Numbered from the stretch's first letter, positions 1-9,252 are shown. The stretch is 64,000 nt of DNA from Sphingopyxis terrae subsp. terrae NBRC 15098 (GCF_001610975.1 NZ_CP013342.1:2861001-2925000), one strand, 5' to 3'. The notes: a model not told the origin generated them from the letters alone. Numbers and translations are program-made.

Positions 1-225
1 GCGCGCTACCGGTTCGGTAATTTCGGGATCGTCGGCTTCGTCGATGCGGGACAGGTCTATACCGGATCGACCCCCGATTTTTCGAACCTGCGCTTCGGCG
101 CCGGCATCGGCGGCCGCTTTTACACCAATTTCGGCCCGATGCGGCTCGACGTCGCGACGCCGATCGACCGCAAGCCGGGTGAATCGCGGATCAGCGTCTA
201 TGTCTCGATCGGGCAGGCTTTCTGA
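1..225 (+). CDS. tamA: TamA/BamA-type outer-membrane protein, C-terminal end (partial)
   Basis: Only the last 74 residues are in the window, and the gene starts upstream. They read as the final strands of an Omp85-type beta-barrel: a FVDAGQVY motif, a GAGIGGRFYTNFGPMRLD strand pair, and a last strand ending in Phe (VSIGQAF), the usual C-terminal signal recognised by the BAM machinery. TamA is the outer-membrane half of the translocation and assembly module. The identity rests on these motifs and on tamB following directly: the TGA stop and the next ATG share one base (TGATG). A different Omp85 member is possible from this fragment alone, but the tamA-tamB order is standard. Confidence 0.85.
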   Translation, partial: ARYRFGNFGIVGFVDAGQVYTGSTPDFSNLRFGAGIGGRFYTNFGPMRLDVATPIDRKPGESRISVYVSIGQAF

Positions 226-3200
226 TGGCCGAGGGCGCAGCCGAGCCGATGGAGGACACGCCGCCGCCGCGGAGCAATCCATGGCCGCGCCGCGTGCTGC
301 GCTGGACGGGGATCGTCGTCGGCGGGCTGCTCGCGCTGATCGCATTGTTCGTCGTCGGTCTCAACAGCGACGCCGGGCGCCGCTTTGTCGTCACCCAGAT
401 CGAGAAATATGAATTTTCGAACGGGCTGAAGATCGGCATCGGCCGGCTCGACGGATCGCTCTATGGCGCGATGGTGGTGCGCGATTTCACGCTTTCGGAC
501 CCGAAGGGCGTGTTCCTGCGCTCGCCCGAGGTCAGGGTCGACTGGCGACCCTTTGCCTATCTCAATAACCATGTCGATGTCCGTTCGGCGACCGCCTCGA
601 CGATCGTGCTGCAACGGCTGCCCGCATTCCGTCCGACGCCCGACACTGGCGAACCCCTGCTTCCCGACCTCGATATCGACATCGGGCGGCTGCGCGTCGA
701 CCGTTTCGTTGTCGAGCCTGCGGTGACAGGAGCGCGGCAGGAACTCCGCATCGATGGCAAGGTCGCGATCGCCGACCGGCGCGCGCAGGTGACGGCGAAG
801 GCCGAGACCATCGGCGGCAAGACGAAGGGCGACCGGCTCGCGCTGCTGCTCGACGCGGTGCCCGAAAAGAACCGACTGGCGCTGACGCTCGACGTCAACG
901 CTCCCGCCGGTGGGGTGCTGGCGGCACTCGGCGGGTTCAAGGAGCCGCTGACGGCCAAGCTTGCCGGCCGCGGCGACTGGACGCGCTGGGACGGGCGCCT
1001 CGACGCGACGCTGGGCGCGGCGCCGCTTGCCGGGCTGGCGCTGAGCGCGCGCGACGGCACGTTCGCGGTCAAGGGTACCACGCAGGCGGCGCGGCTGTTC
1101 GCGGGCACGCCGGCGGCGCTGCTCGGCCGCGAGACGGCGGTCGATGTCACGGCGCGGCTCGCCCAGCGCAAGGCCGATCTCGACGGTCGGGTTTCGTCCG
1201 ATGCGATGCGGCTCGGGATCAGCGGCGGCCTCGATCTCGGCGCCAATCGCTATGATGGCCTGCAACTGACGTTCGTGCTGCTGCGCCCCGCCGCGATCGC
1301 GCCGGCGCTTCGGGCGAGCGGCGGCCGGGCTTCGGCGCGGCTCGATGGCGCCTTCGCGACGCCGACGGTCGCGTATCGCGTCGATGCGGCGAGCCTTGCG
1401 GTCAATGATATCGTCGTCGAGGCGCTGAACCTGTCGGGCAAGGCGCGCGTCGATGTCGACCAGATCGTCATCCCGGTGACGGGGCGCGCGGCGCGCATCC
1501 GCGGGCTCGATACGGTAGCGGGCGGAACGCTCGTCGCGGTGCGGCTCGACGGTGATCTTGCTTACAAGAATGGGCGGCTGCTCAGCGATAACCTCCGCCT
1601 GCGGTCGCCGCGCATCGACGCCAAGGCGATCATCGTCGCCGACCTCAACCGCGGCTTCTACACCGGCGCCATCGACGGGCGGGTCAATAATTACCGCATC
1701 GAAAGCGTCGGCATCTTCGACATCGGCACCGAGGTCGATCTGAAGCGTGTCGGTACCGACGGGTTCGAGATTGCCGGCCGCATTCGCGCGCGATCGACCC
1801 AATTGTTCAATTCGGGCGTTCGCGACCTGCTCGGCGGCAATGCCGTGGCGACGAGCGACATTCGCTATGGCACCGACGGCATCGTGCGCTTCGCCAATCT
1901 GCGCCTCACCGCGCCGCGGCTGCGGGTGACGAGCGGGCAGGGCAGCTATGCGCCGGGCGGCCAGCTCCAGCTCGTCGCGCGCGCCACTTCGGTCGATTAC
2001 GGGCCGCTTGGCGTCGAGGTGGCGGGCACGATCAGCGACCCGCGCGCGACGCTGCGCGCCGAGCGCCCCGGCCTCGGCATCGGCCTCGCCAATCTGGAAG
2101 CGCGACTGACGGGCGCCCCCAACGGATACCGGCTCGCGGCGAAGGGGGAGACGGATTACGGTCCGCTGACCGCCGATGTCGTCCTGCTGACCGCCGCCGG
2201 CCCGCTGACCATCGATGTCGAACGTGCCGACCTGTCGGGGATCGGCTTCAAGGGACGGCTGCAGCAAAGCGCGGCGGGGCCGTTCGTCGGCCGGCTCGAC
2301 GCATCGGGGCAGGGGCTGGGCGGTATCGTGCGGCTGAGCGCCGACGGTCAATATCAGGCGGTCGCGGCGAACATCCGCGCGAATAATGTGGTGCTGCCCG
2401 GCGCCGCGCGGCTCGCGGTCGGCAGCGCGATCGTCGATGCCGACATGATCCTTTACGACAAGCCGCGGATCATCGCCGACATCCAGCTCGCCGACACGCG
2501 CATCCGCGATTATGACATTGCGGTCGGGCGGGTGAAGATCGACTATCGCGACGGGCGCGGCAAGGCGCAGGCGCTGGTCGAGGGGACGAGCGGCGTGCCG
2601 TTCCGCATCGCCGCCAATGCCGATCTGACACCCGAGCTGTGGCGCGCATCGGTGCAGGGCCGCGCCAGCGGCATCAACTTCCGCACCGCGTCGCCGGCGC
2701 GCATCGTGCCGCATACCGACGATTATGAACTGCTGCCGACAACCATCGACCTCGGCCGCGGCAGCAGCGCGCGCCTCGCGGGGCGCTTCGGCAAGGGCGT
2801 CGTCCTCCAGAGCCGCCTTGAGCGCGCCAATATGACGATCCTCAACGCCGTCTATCCGGGACTGGGGCTCGGCGGGCGCGCGACCGGCAGCCTCGACTTC
2901 GCGCAGGAAAATTCCGACGCTTTCCCGCGTGCCGACGCGCGGCTGACGATCAACGATTTCACGCGCACGACCGCGGCGGCGGTCAGCCAGCCGGTCGACG
3001 TCAATTTCGCGGGCAAGCTGCTCGCCGACGGGGGTGAATTGCGCGCCGTGGTGCGCAAGCGCGGCAGCGTGATCGGACGGCTGCAGGCGTCGCTGCGCCC
3101 GCTCGGGCCGGGCGCGGGCGACTGGATGACGCGCCTGCGCGCCGCACCGCTCGGCGGCGGGCTGCGTTATAATGGTCCCGCCGACACGCTCTATTCCTTC

Positions 3201-4454
3201 GTCGGTCCCGCCGATCAGGGGCTCGCGGGCCCGGTTGCGGTGGCGGCGGACTTCAGTTGCCAGCTTGCCGATCCCTGTCTGCAGGGCGTGCTCAAGGGCA
3301 ATGGCATGACCTATGAGAACCAGACCTATGGCACCAAGCTGACCGACATGGTGGTCAGCGGCCGCTTCACCGGAAACCGGCTCGAAATCGATCAGCTTAC
3401 CGCCAAGGCCGGCACCGGAAGCGTCGCGGCAAAAGGCTATGTCAGCCTGTCGTCGGCCGATGGTTATCCGATGAACATCGTCGCCACGCTCGACAATGCG
3501 CGGCTGGCGCGCAGCGAGAATATCGGCGCGCGCGCGACCGGCACGCTGACGCTCACAAAAGCAGCGGGAGAGGCAGCGCTGCTGTCGGGCGACCTGCGCC
3601 TGCCCGAAACGCGCTATCGCATCGTGCGCGAGGGCGCGGCGAGCGTTCCCGTGCTCACCGGCGTGCGCCGCAAGCCGCCGAGTGGGCGCCGCCGGATCAG
3701 CGGCGACGGGCTGGCGGCGGTCGGCGGCAGCCTGTTCGACCTGATCCGGCTCGACATCCGCCTGCGCGCCGGCGAACAGATTTATGTGACCGGCATGGGG
3801 CTCGAATCCGAATGGCAGGCCGACGTCACCTTGAAGGGAACCACCGTCGCGCCGCGCGTGACCGGCGAGATCGAACTGGTGCGCGGCACGCTCGATTTCG
3901 CGGGGCGCTCGTTCAACCTCGAACAGGGCAAGGTGACCTTCCCCACCGGCGATGCCTATGATCCCGCGATCAACCTCCTCGCGACCGACACTTTCGACAA
4001 TGTGACCGTCAATGTCGCGGTGACCGGGCGCGCGAGCAACCCGCAGGTCGCCTTTTCGAGCGTGCCCGGACTGCCGCAGGACGAAATCGTCTCGCGCATC
4101 CTGTTCGGCGATTCGATCACCTCGCTGTCGCCGCTCCAGGCGGTGCAACTCGCGGCGTCGCTCAACACACTGCGCGGCGGTGGCGGGGGGCTCAGCCCGC
4201 TCGGCGCGCTCCAGTCGGCGGCGGGGATCGACCGCCTGCGCATTCTGGGGCCCGACGATACGACCGGACGCGGCACCGCGCTGGCGGCAGGGCAATATAT
4301 CTCGAAGGACATCTATCTTGAGGTCATCACCGATGCGCGCGGTTATACCGCGACGCAGCTCGAGATCAGCCTGACGCGCGCGCTGTCGATCCTGAGCCAG
4401 GCGGGCGGTTCGGGGCAATCGAACTTCTCCGTCCGCTACCGCAAGGATTATTGA
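225..4454 (+). CDS. tamB: TamB, translocation and assembly module inner-membrane protein (DUF490)
   Basis: This 1409-residue protein has a short cytoplasmic N-terminus, one hydrophobic anchor at about residues 25-48, and then a very long, repetitive beta-rich periplasmic region. The C-terminal DUF490/TamB domain (about 1060-1409) contains the conserved stretch DEIVSRILFGDSITSLSP, and the protein ends in an aromatic-rich strand (FSVRYRKDY). TamB bridges the inner membrane to TamA and helps with outer-membrane biogenesis and lipid transport. The start ATG overlaps the tamA stop by one base, which fixes the start and implies translational coupling. The length is typical for alphaproteobacterial TamB. 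A large antisense open frame here is a high-GC shadow. Confidence 0.93.
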   Translation: MAEGAAEPMEDTPPPRSNPWPRRVLRWTGIVVGGLLALIALFVVGLNSDAGRRFVVTQIEKYEFSNGLKIGIGRLDGSLYGAMVVRDFTLSDPKGVFLRSPEVRVDWRPFAYLNNHVDVRSATASTIVLQRLPAFRPTPDTGEPLLPDLDIDIGRLRVDRFVVEPAVTGARQELRIDGKVAIADRRAQVTAKAETIGGKTKGDRLALLLDAVPEKNRLALTLDVNAPAGGVLAALGGFKEPLTAKLAGRGDWTRWDGRLDATLGAAPLAGLALSARDGTFAVKGTTQAARLFAGTPAALLGRETAVDVTARLAQRKADLDGRVSSDAMRLGISGGLDLGANRYDGLQLTFVLLRPAAIAPALRASGGRASARLDGAFATPTVAYRVDAASLAVNDIVVEALNLSGKARVDVDQIVIPVTGRAARIRGLDTVAGGTLVAVRLDGDLAYKNGRLLSDNLRLRSPRIDAKAIIVADLNRGFYTGAIDGRVNNYRIESVGIFDIGTEVDLKRVGTDGFEIAGRIRARSTQLFNSGVRDLLGGNAVATSDIRYGTDGIVRFANLRLTAPRLRVTSGQGSYAPGGQLQLVARATSVDYGPLGVEVAGTISDPRATLRAERPGLGIGLANLEARLTGAPNGYRLAAKGETDYGPLTADVVLLTAAGPLTIDVERADLSGIGFKGRLQQSAAGPFVGRLDASGQGLGGIVRLSADGQYQAVAANIRANNVVLPGAARLAVGSAIVDADMILYDKPRIIADIQLADTRIRDYDIAVGRVKIDYRDGRGKAQALVEGTSGVPFRIAANADLTPELWRASVQGRASGINFRTASPARIVPHTDDYELLPTTIDLGRGSSARLAGRFGKGVVLQSRLERANMTILNAVYPGLGLGGRATGSLDFAQENSDAFPRADARLTINDFTRTTAAAVSQPVDVNFAGKLLADGGELRAVVRKRGSVIGRLQASLRPLGPGAGDWMTRLRAAPLGGGLRYNGPADTLYSFVGPADQGLAGPVAVAADFSCQLADPCLQGVLKGNGMTYENQTYGTKLTDMVVSGRFTGNRLEIDQLTAKAGTGSVAAKGYVSLSSADGYPMNIVATLDNARLARSENIGARATGTLTLTKAAGEAALLSGDLRLPETRYRIVREGAASVPVLTGVRRKPPSGRRRISGDGLAAVGGSLFDLIRLDIRLRAGEQIYVTGMGLESEWQADVTLKGTTVAPRVTGEIELVRGTLDFAGRSFNLEQGKVTFPTGDAYDPAINLLATDTFDNVTVNVAVTGRASNPQVAFSSVPGLPQDEIVSRILFGDSITSLSPLQAVQLAASLNTLRGGGGGLSPLGALQSAAGIDRLRILGPDDTTGRGTALAAGQYISKDIYLEVITDARGYTATQLEISLTRALSILSQAGGSGQSNFSVRYRKDY

Positions 4455-4696
4455 TGCACCGCGCGCTGATGCTCTTGCCGCTGTTCGCGCTGGCGGCGTG
4501 CAAACAGCCGCCCGATTTCGACCAGCGGTACGACAAGGCTGCATCCGACATCGAAGCGCGCGCGCGGGCGATGGACAAGGATCTGTCGGAGGCGGACAAG
4601 GCCGCCGCCGCGGCCGCGCCGGGCAATGGTTCGCAGACGAAGGGCTTGCCAGCCGCCTCGACCGCGTCTAACGCACCCCCGTCATCTGGGGAGTAG
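4454..4696 (+). CDS. Small predicted lipoprotein
   Basis: This is an 80-residue protein. The N-terminus is a lipoprotein signal (MHRALMLLPLFALAAC) with the lipobox LAAC placing the lipidated Cys at residue 16. A short charged, Ala-rich helical part (about 22-55) and a low-complexity Ser/Pro/Ala tail follow. The ATG overlaps the tamB stop by one base. A TTG one codon upstream is also in frame, but ATG is preferred. I do not recognise a family. Being the third gene after tamAB suggests an envelope role, which is inference. Its TAG stop falls inside the conserved GGGGAGUAG core of the riboswitch that follows, so the 3' end of this gene and the 5' end of the aptamer share sequence. Confidence 0.65.
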   Translation: MHRALMLLPLFALAACKQPPDFDQRYDKAASDIEARARAMDKDLSEADKAAAAAAPGNGSQTKGLPAASTASNAPPSSGE

Positions 4697-4790
4697 CCAG
4701 CCGTCCTGCCGGACGGGCCGCAGCGTCAACATACTCGGTCGAGAGGCCGTGGCGCCGCGGAAGCGCGAAAGCGTTTGGGCGAGACCAATG
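4683..4790 (+). promoter_or_regulatory. yybP-ykoY (manganese) riboswitch aptamer
   Basis: The sequence shows the two signature elements of the yybP-ykoY family. GGGGAGTAG (4688-4696) and GCGAGACC (4779-4786) are closed by a P1-like helix between CATCTGG (from 4683) and CCAATG (to 4790). Between them lie CAACATACTCGG and GC-rich stems. The family senses Mn2+ and often precedes manganese exporters, and the next gene is a TMEM165/GDT1 exporter. Downstream, CCGGGCCG (4806-4813) can pair with CGGCCCCGG (4853-4861), which would bury the GGAG ribosome site of the exporter (4860-4863). This suggests translational control and is my inference from hand pairing. An Rfam covariance search would settle the aptamer call. 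Confidence 0.82.
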
Positions 4791-4869
4791 GCGTCGCACC
4801 TTCGTCCGGGCCGGGCGGCGGGCGCGATCGCTGTTGGAGTTCGCTTGCCGCTCGGCCCCGGAGTAACTC

Positions 4870-5448
4870 ATGGAAGCCTTGTTCACCTCGACCGCGGTCG
4901 TCGCGCTCGCCGAGATCGGCGACAAGACGCAGCTCCTCGCGATTCTGCTCGCGACGCGCTTCAAACGGCCGCTTCCGATCATCCTCGGCATTTTGGTCGC
5001 AACGCTCGCCAATCATGCGCTCGCCGCGCTGCTGGGGGCGCAGGCGGCCGCCTTCCTCGACAGCGATATCTTCCGCTATGTCATTGGCGCCTCGTTCGTC
5101 GCGATGGCGGCGTGGACGCTGATCCCCGACAAGTTCGAGGATGATGATGCGCCCAAATCGCATGCGGGCGCGTTCATGACGACGCTCGTCGCCTTCTTCC
5201 TCGTCGAGATGGGCGACAAGACGCAGGTCGCGACAATCGCGCTCGGCGCGCGCTTCCACGATGTCTTCACCGTGACGGCGGGTACGACGCTGGGGATGAT
5301 GATCGCCAATGTGCCCGCAATCTTCCTTGGCCACGAACTGCTCAAGCGCGTCGATCTGAACAAGGTCCGCATGATCGCTGCGGCGCTGTTCCTGGTCATC
5401 GGCCTGTGGGTTCTGGCGCAGACCGCGGGACTGTTCGGCGCAGGTTGA
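4870..5448 (+). CDS. TMEM165/GDT1 (UPF0016) family cation exporter, probably Mn2+
   Basis: This 192-residue integral membrane protein has two homologous halves, each with the family signature E-x-G-D-K-T (EIGDKTQ near residue 14 and EMGDKTQ near residue 115). Hydrophobic helices flank the motifs, and an acidic cytoplasmic linker (KFEDDDAPKSH) lies between the halves. The family (Gdt1, TMEM165, bacterial MneA) moves Mn2+ and Ca2+ out of the cytoplasm, with the acidic motif residues forming the transport path. The yybP-ykoY riboswitch directly upstream supports manganese as the physiological signal. The start ATG has GGAG seven bases upstream. The next gene is convergent, so this is probably a single-gene unit. 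Confidence 0.88.
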   Translation: MEALFTSTAVVALAEIGDKTQLLAILLATRFKRPLPIILGILVATLANHALAALLGAQAAAFLDSDIFRYVIGASFVAMAAWTLIPDKFEDDDAPKSHAGAFMTTLVAFFLVEMGDKTQVATIALGARFHDVFTVTAGTTLGMMIANVPAIFLGHELLKRVDLNKVRMIAAALFLVIGLWVLAQTAGLFGAG

Positions 5449-5457
5449 ACGCCGCGA

Positions 5458-6468
5458 TCAGAACGGCTTGCAGGGCTTGCCGTTGTCGTCGAACCGGGCG
5501 GCGAGATCATATTCGCGGCCGTTCCAGCGCAGATAGGGGAAACAGAAGCCGGGAAGGCCGACCTGGATATCGGGATAATTGTCGACGCCGTGGCTTTTGA
5601 GGAAGTTTGCGAAGCCCTGGGTGGTCAGCATCACTTTCCAGCTTCCCGCCGGCGTTTTGGTCAGGACGATCGAATTGACGCCGGCCGATCCGTTGCAGAA
5701 GATGCCATTGTCGTGGATCATCGCTTCGGGTCGGCCGTCGCCATTGACGTCGCCAATGAAATCGACCTGTGCCTCCGAATGGCCGCTGTCGTCGTCGGTG
5801 CAGGCTGTCCAGCGGCCGCCCTTGACCGGCTTGATCTCGGCGGCGCGAAACAGCGCGAGGCGCTCGGTCGCCGGAAGCGCCTTGGCTTCGGGGGTTTGCG
5901 AGCCGCCCCAATCGAACAGATAGTCGCGCGAAATCGGCATCGGGCCGCTACGCGGCGGCGCGGCGCTTGCCGGGGCGGCTGCGGCCTTCCCGTCCTGGCT
6001 GCACGCCGTCGGCGCGCCGTAGCTGCCGCCCGCGAAATGGCGCGTGCCGGGGCAGGCCGAATAGCGCGCCTCGAGCGTCAGGTCGCGCCAGCCACCGGTA
6101 CGCGTCTTGGCGAAGCCGACGATGCCATCCTCGGCGATCAGGCGGCGCCAGCGCCCGTCGGTGCCGAGCGTCAGCACCGCGAAATAGGCGCCGGGCTTGC
6201 CGTAGCATTTGGGATCGACATCGGCGACATGCGCCTCCGCCCGTCCGTCGCCGTTGAGATCGGCAAAGGCGACGCGCGGGTTCGACGCGCCGCCGCAGCG
6301 GTTGATCGCGCGCCCGTTTTCGACCCGGAAGCCCGCAGCTTCGAACAACTGGATGCTCTGTTCCCTGGTCAGGCTGGGCTGCGCCGTACCCTGCGCCGCG
6401 CTCTGCGCCGGACCGGCAAGCGGCAGCGCGGCCAGTGACAAACCCAACAGCATCCGGATGTCCGCCAT
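5458..6468 (-). CDS. Exported protein with FG-GAP/VCBS-like DxNGDGR motifs, function unknown
   Basis: This is a 336-residue protein. The chosen ATG at 6468 follows a good ribosome site (GGGAGGGACC). The longer open frame upstream lacks support. Residues 1 to about 26 form a signal peptide (MADIRMLLGLSLAALPLAGPAQSA). Two calcium-loop-like motifs, ADLNGDGRAEAHV and GDVNGDGRPEAMI, sit in two similar halves, as in FG-GAP or VCBS-type beta repeats. Several Cys residues (for example in RCGG, KCYG, FCNG and FCFP) may form disulfides in the periplasm. It has no enzyme motif that I recognise. It is convergent with the manganese exporter and divergent from the amidohydrolase, so it is probably transcribed alone. 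Confidence 0.75.
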   Translation of the reverse strand: MADIRMLLGLSLAALPLAGPAQSAAQGTAQPSLTREQSIQLFEAAGFRVENGRAINRCGGASNPRVAFADLNGDGRAEAHVADVDPKCYGKPGAYFAVLTLGTDGRWRRLIAEDGIVGFAKTRTGGWRDLTLEARYSACPGTRHFAGGSYGAPTACSQDGKAAAAPASAAPPRSGPMPISRDYLFDWGGSQTPEAKALPATERLALFRAAEIKPVKGGRWTACTDDDSGHSEAQVDFIGDVNGDGRPEAMIHDNGIFCNGSAGVNSIVLTKTPAGSWKVMLTTQGFANFLKSHGVDNYPDIQVGLPGFCFPYLRWNGREYDLAARFDDNGKPCKPF

Positions 6469-6647
6469 GGTGGTCCCTCCCGTCGGGCCGAAGGCTATCA
6501 CGAACCGGCCCCGCCTTGCCAACGCAAAACGCCGACGTCTTCTGCCCGGCCTCGCTTGCAATCGGGTGCGGTTTCGCGGAAGGCTGAAAGCGACAAGGCA
6601 AGCGACGACCCGCCCGGACGAGGCCGGCGCGCTTCGAGGAGAGGCTT

Positions 6648-8408
6648 ATGGACTTCGATCTGGTCGTGCGCGGCGGGCTGGTTTTCGACGGGAGCGGCAC
6701 CGCTCCCTTCGTCGGCGACATCGGCCTTCGCGATGGAAAAATCGCCGCAATCGGGCAGATAACGGGCCGCGGGGCCGAGGAGATCGATGCCAGCGACCGC
6801 ATCGTAACCCCCGGCTTCATCGACATTCACACCCATTATGACGGGCAGGCGACGTGGGAGACACGCATGGCGCCCTCCTCGAATCATGGCGTGACGACGG
6901 TGCTGATGGGCAATTGCGGCGTCGGCTTCGCGCCGTGCCGGCCGCACCAGCGCGACATGCTCGTCAAGCTGATGGAGGGGGTCGAGGATATTCCCGAGGT
7001 CGTGATGGTCGACGGGCTGCCTTGGAATTGGGAGAGTTTCCCCGACTATCTCGACGCGCTCGATGCGCGCGAACTCGACATCGATATCGCGGCGCAGGTG
7101 CCGCATTCGGCGCTGCGCATCTTCGTGATGGGCGAACGCGGCGCGCAGCACGAGGCCCCGACCGCCGACGATCTGGCGCAGATGCGCGCGCTGGTCGCCG
7201 ATGCCGTCGCCGCCGGAGCCTTCGGGGTCACGACGTCGCGCAACATGATGCACCGGACCAAGGCGGGCGAACTGGCGCCGAGCCTTTATTCCGAGGCCGA
7301 CGAGCTGCGCGCGCTGATGGACGGCCTCGGCGATGCCGATGCAGGGGTGTTCCAGATCATCCCGGCACCGGCCAATGATGCCGAGAGCGAATTCGCCTTG
7401 CTGCGCGCGCTTGCCGAACATGGGCGGCGGCCCTTGTCCTTCACCCTGCTCGATGTGCCCAACCAGCCGGGGGCGGGGTGGCGATCGATGCTCGCGGGGC
7501 TCGAACAGGCGCGCCGCGACGGGTTGCAGATGCGCGGTCAGGTCGCGCCGCGTCCGGTCGGCATGTTCTTCGGCCTCGACCTCAGCCTCCATCCGTTCAG
7601 CTCGCACCCGAGCTACAAGGCGATCGCCGACCGCCCGCTGGCCGAGCGCGTGGCGGCGATGCGCGATCCGGTCTTCCGCGCGCGCCTGCTCGCCGAGACG
7701 GCCGAGGACAGCAATCCGGTGACGCTGGCGCTGATCGATGCGTTCCGCGCCGCGCATGAATGGAGCGACGGCCCCGACTATGAACCGCAGCGCGAGACGC
7801 GGATCGAGGCGCGCGCCGCGGCGGCGGGCCAGTCGGTTGCCGAATTCGCCTATGAGCTGCTGCTGAAGGACGAAGGGCGGCGGCTCTTCTATCTGCCTGC
7901 CGCCAATTATTCGGAAGGCAATCTGAACGCGGTGCGCGAAATGCTGGGTCATCCCGATACGGTGATGGCGCTCGCTGACGGCGGCGCGCATTATGGCTTG
8001 ATCTGCGACGCGAGCTTTCCGACCTATTTTCTCCAGCGCTGGGTCCGCGATGCCGATCCCGGCGACCGGATCGCGCTCGCCGACGCCATTGCCGAGCTGA
8101 CCGCGCGTCCCGCCGCGACCGTCGGCATGACCGACCGCGGTCGCATCGCCGAGGGGATGAAGGCGGACCTCAACATCATCGATTTCAACGCACTGCGCCT
8201 GCATGTTCCGACAATCCGTTACGATCTGCCCGCTGGCGGGAAGCGCATGCATCAGGCCGCCGACGGCTATGTCGCGACGATCGTATCGGGCGCGGTCACC
8301 TATCGCGACGGGCAGCCGACGGGCGTGCTCCCTGGTCGGCTCGTGCGGCGGGGACGGGATGCGGCGCCAGCCGGCGCGGGCGATCCGGCGATCCCGCGTG
8401 CCGCCTAG
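6648..8408 (+). CDS. N-acyl-D-amino-acid deacylase-like amidohydrolase
   Basis: This 586-residue enzyme belongs to the amidohydrolase superfamily, D-aminoacylase branch. The N-terminal beta-sandwich (VVRGGLVFDGSG) leads to the metal motif GFIDIHTHYDGQ (about residues 57-68). MGNCGVG supplies the Cys ligand that replaces the usual carbamylated Lys in D-aminoacylases. A conserved Asp lies in LADGGAHYG near the C-terminus, and the protein closes with the second half of the sandwich (IVSGAVTYRDG). The expected reaction is hydrolysis of an N-acyl or related amide bond. The exact substrate is unknown, and its place at the head of an acyl-CoA catabolic island suggests a role in feeding that pathway. 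A ribosome site GAGGAG precedes the ATG. Confidence 0.85.
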   Translation: MDFDLVVRGGLVFDGSGTAPFVGDIGLRDGKIAAIGQITGRGAEEIDASDRIVTPGFIDIHTHYDGQATWETRMAPSSNHGVTTVLMGNCGVGFAPCRPHQRDMLVKLMEGVEDIPEVVMVDGLPWNWESFPDYLDALDARELDIDIAAQVPHSALRIFVMGERGAQHEAPTADDLAQMRALVADAVAAGAFGVTTSRNMMHRTKAGELAPSLYSEADELRALMDGLGDADAGVFQIIPAPANDAESEFALLRALAEHGRRPLSFTLLDVPNQPGAGWRSMLAGLEQARRDGLQMRGQVAPRPVGMFFGLDLSLHPFSSHPSYKAIADRPLAERVAAMRDPVFRARLLAETAEDSNPVTLALIDAFRAAHEWSDGPDYEPQRETRIEARAAAAGQSVAEFAYELLLKDEGRRLFYLPAANYSEGNLNAVREMLGHPDTVMALADGGAHYGLICDASFPTYFLQRWVRDADPGDRIALADAIAELTARPAATVGMTDRGRIAEGMKADLNIIDFNALRLHVPTIRYDLPAGGKRMHQAADGYVATIVSGAVTYRDGQPTGVLPGRLVRRGRDAAPAGAGDPAIPRAA

Positions 8409-8415
8409 GGTCAGC

Positions 8416-9153
8416 ATGAAGGACGATACCGACTTCGCCGGAAAGGCGGTGCTGGTGGTTGGCGGATCGAGCGGGATCGGCAACGGCATCGCCCGTGGCT
8501 TTCGCACGCGCGGCGCGGCGGTCCATGTCTGGGGGACACGCGCGCAGGCGACCGATTACGACCCGGACGATGGGTCCGATCTTGCGGGGCTCGGCTATAG
8601 CTGCGTCGATGTCGGCGACCCCGACGCGATCGAGGCGGCGGCGATGCCGTTCGACCGGCTCGATGTGCTGATCCTGTGCCAGGGCACGGTCGTCTATCGG
8701 CGCGGCGAGTTCGAGCGCGAAGGCTGGGACCGGGTGATGGCGGTGAACCTCGACAGCCTGATGCATATATCGCGCAAGTTCCGGGCGCAGCTGTCGCAAA
8801 GCGCCGGATCGATCGTCATCGTCAGTTCGATTTCGGGGCTGAAGGCGAATATCGGCAATCCCGCCTATGCCGCGTCGAAGGCCGGGGCGATCAGCCTGAC
8901 CAAGACGCTGGGGCAGGCCTTCGCCGCCGACGGCATCCGCGTCAACGGCCTCGCGCCGGGGCTGGTCGATACCAAGCTGACCAAGGTGACGACGCAGAAT
9001 CCCGACCGGCTGGAGGGCGCACTCGCCCATATCCCGCAGCGACGGATGGGAACGCCCGAGGACATGGCGGGGGCGGCGATCTTTCTTGCCTCGCCGCTTG
9101 CCTCCTATGTCACCGGTCATACGCTGATCGTCGACGGGGGCCTCTCGCTCTGA
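8416..9153 (+). CDS. Short-chain dehydrogenase/reductase (SDR)
   Basis: This is a 245-residue classical SDR. The nucleotide-binding motif is VVGGSSGIGNG (about residues 14-24), a variant of TGxxxGxG. The catalytic Ser lies in IVSSISG and the YxxSK motif in AYAASKAG. The C-terminal IVDGGLSL is typical of FabG-like oxidoreductases. It would oxidise or reduce a hydroxyl/keto group using NAD(P). The ATG at 8416 is seven bases after the amidohydrolase stop, so the two are probably cotranscribed. A longer in-frame extension overlapping the upstream gene is rejected because this start opens directly into the Rossmann fold. The substrate is not deducible. Confidence 0.88.
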   Translation: MKDDTDFAGKAVLVVGGSSGIGNGIARGFRTRGAAVHVWGTRAQATDYDPDDGSDLAGLGYSCVDVGDPDAIEAAAMPFDRLDVLILCQGTVVYRRGEFEREGWDRVMAVNLDSLMHISRKFRAQLSQSAGSIVIVSSISGLKANIGNPAYAASKAGAISLTKTLGQAFAADGIRVNGLAPGLVDTKLTKVTTQNPDRLEGALAHIPQRRMGTPEDMAGAAIFLASPLASYVTGHTLIVDGGLSL

Positions 9154-9252
9154 TCGGGCGCCCCATCAATTCCTGCAGGTGACGCGCCGCGATTTTCGCG
9201 GCAGGAGAGGGCGGCTACGCGATTTTGCAGAGTCGGTGCGGGAGAGACTATT

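Noticed and set aside
198..4544. A 1448-codon open frame antisense to tamB
   Set aside because: It is the mirror of a high-GC gene, has Arg/Ala/His-rich low-complexity translation and no domain, and the plus-strand tamB is a clear family match.
6498..8507. A 669-codon open frame antisense to the amidohydrolase
   Set aside because: Composition is typical of a shadow frame in GC-rich DNA, and the sense strand carries full amidohydrolase motifs.
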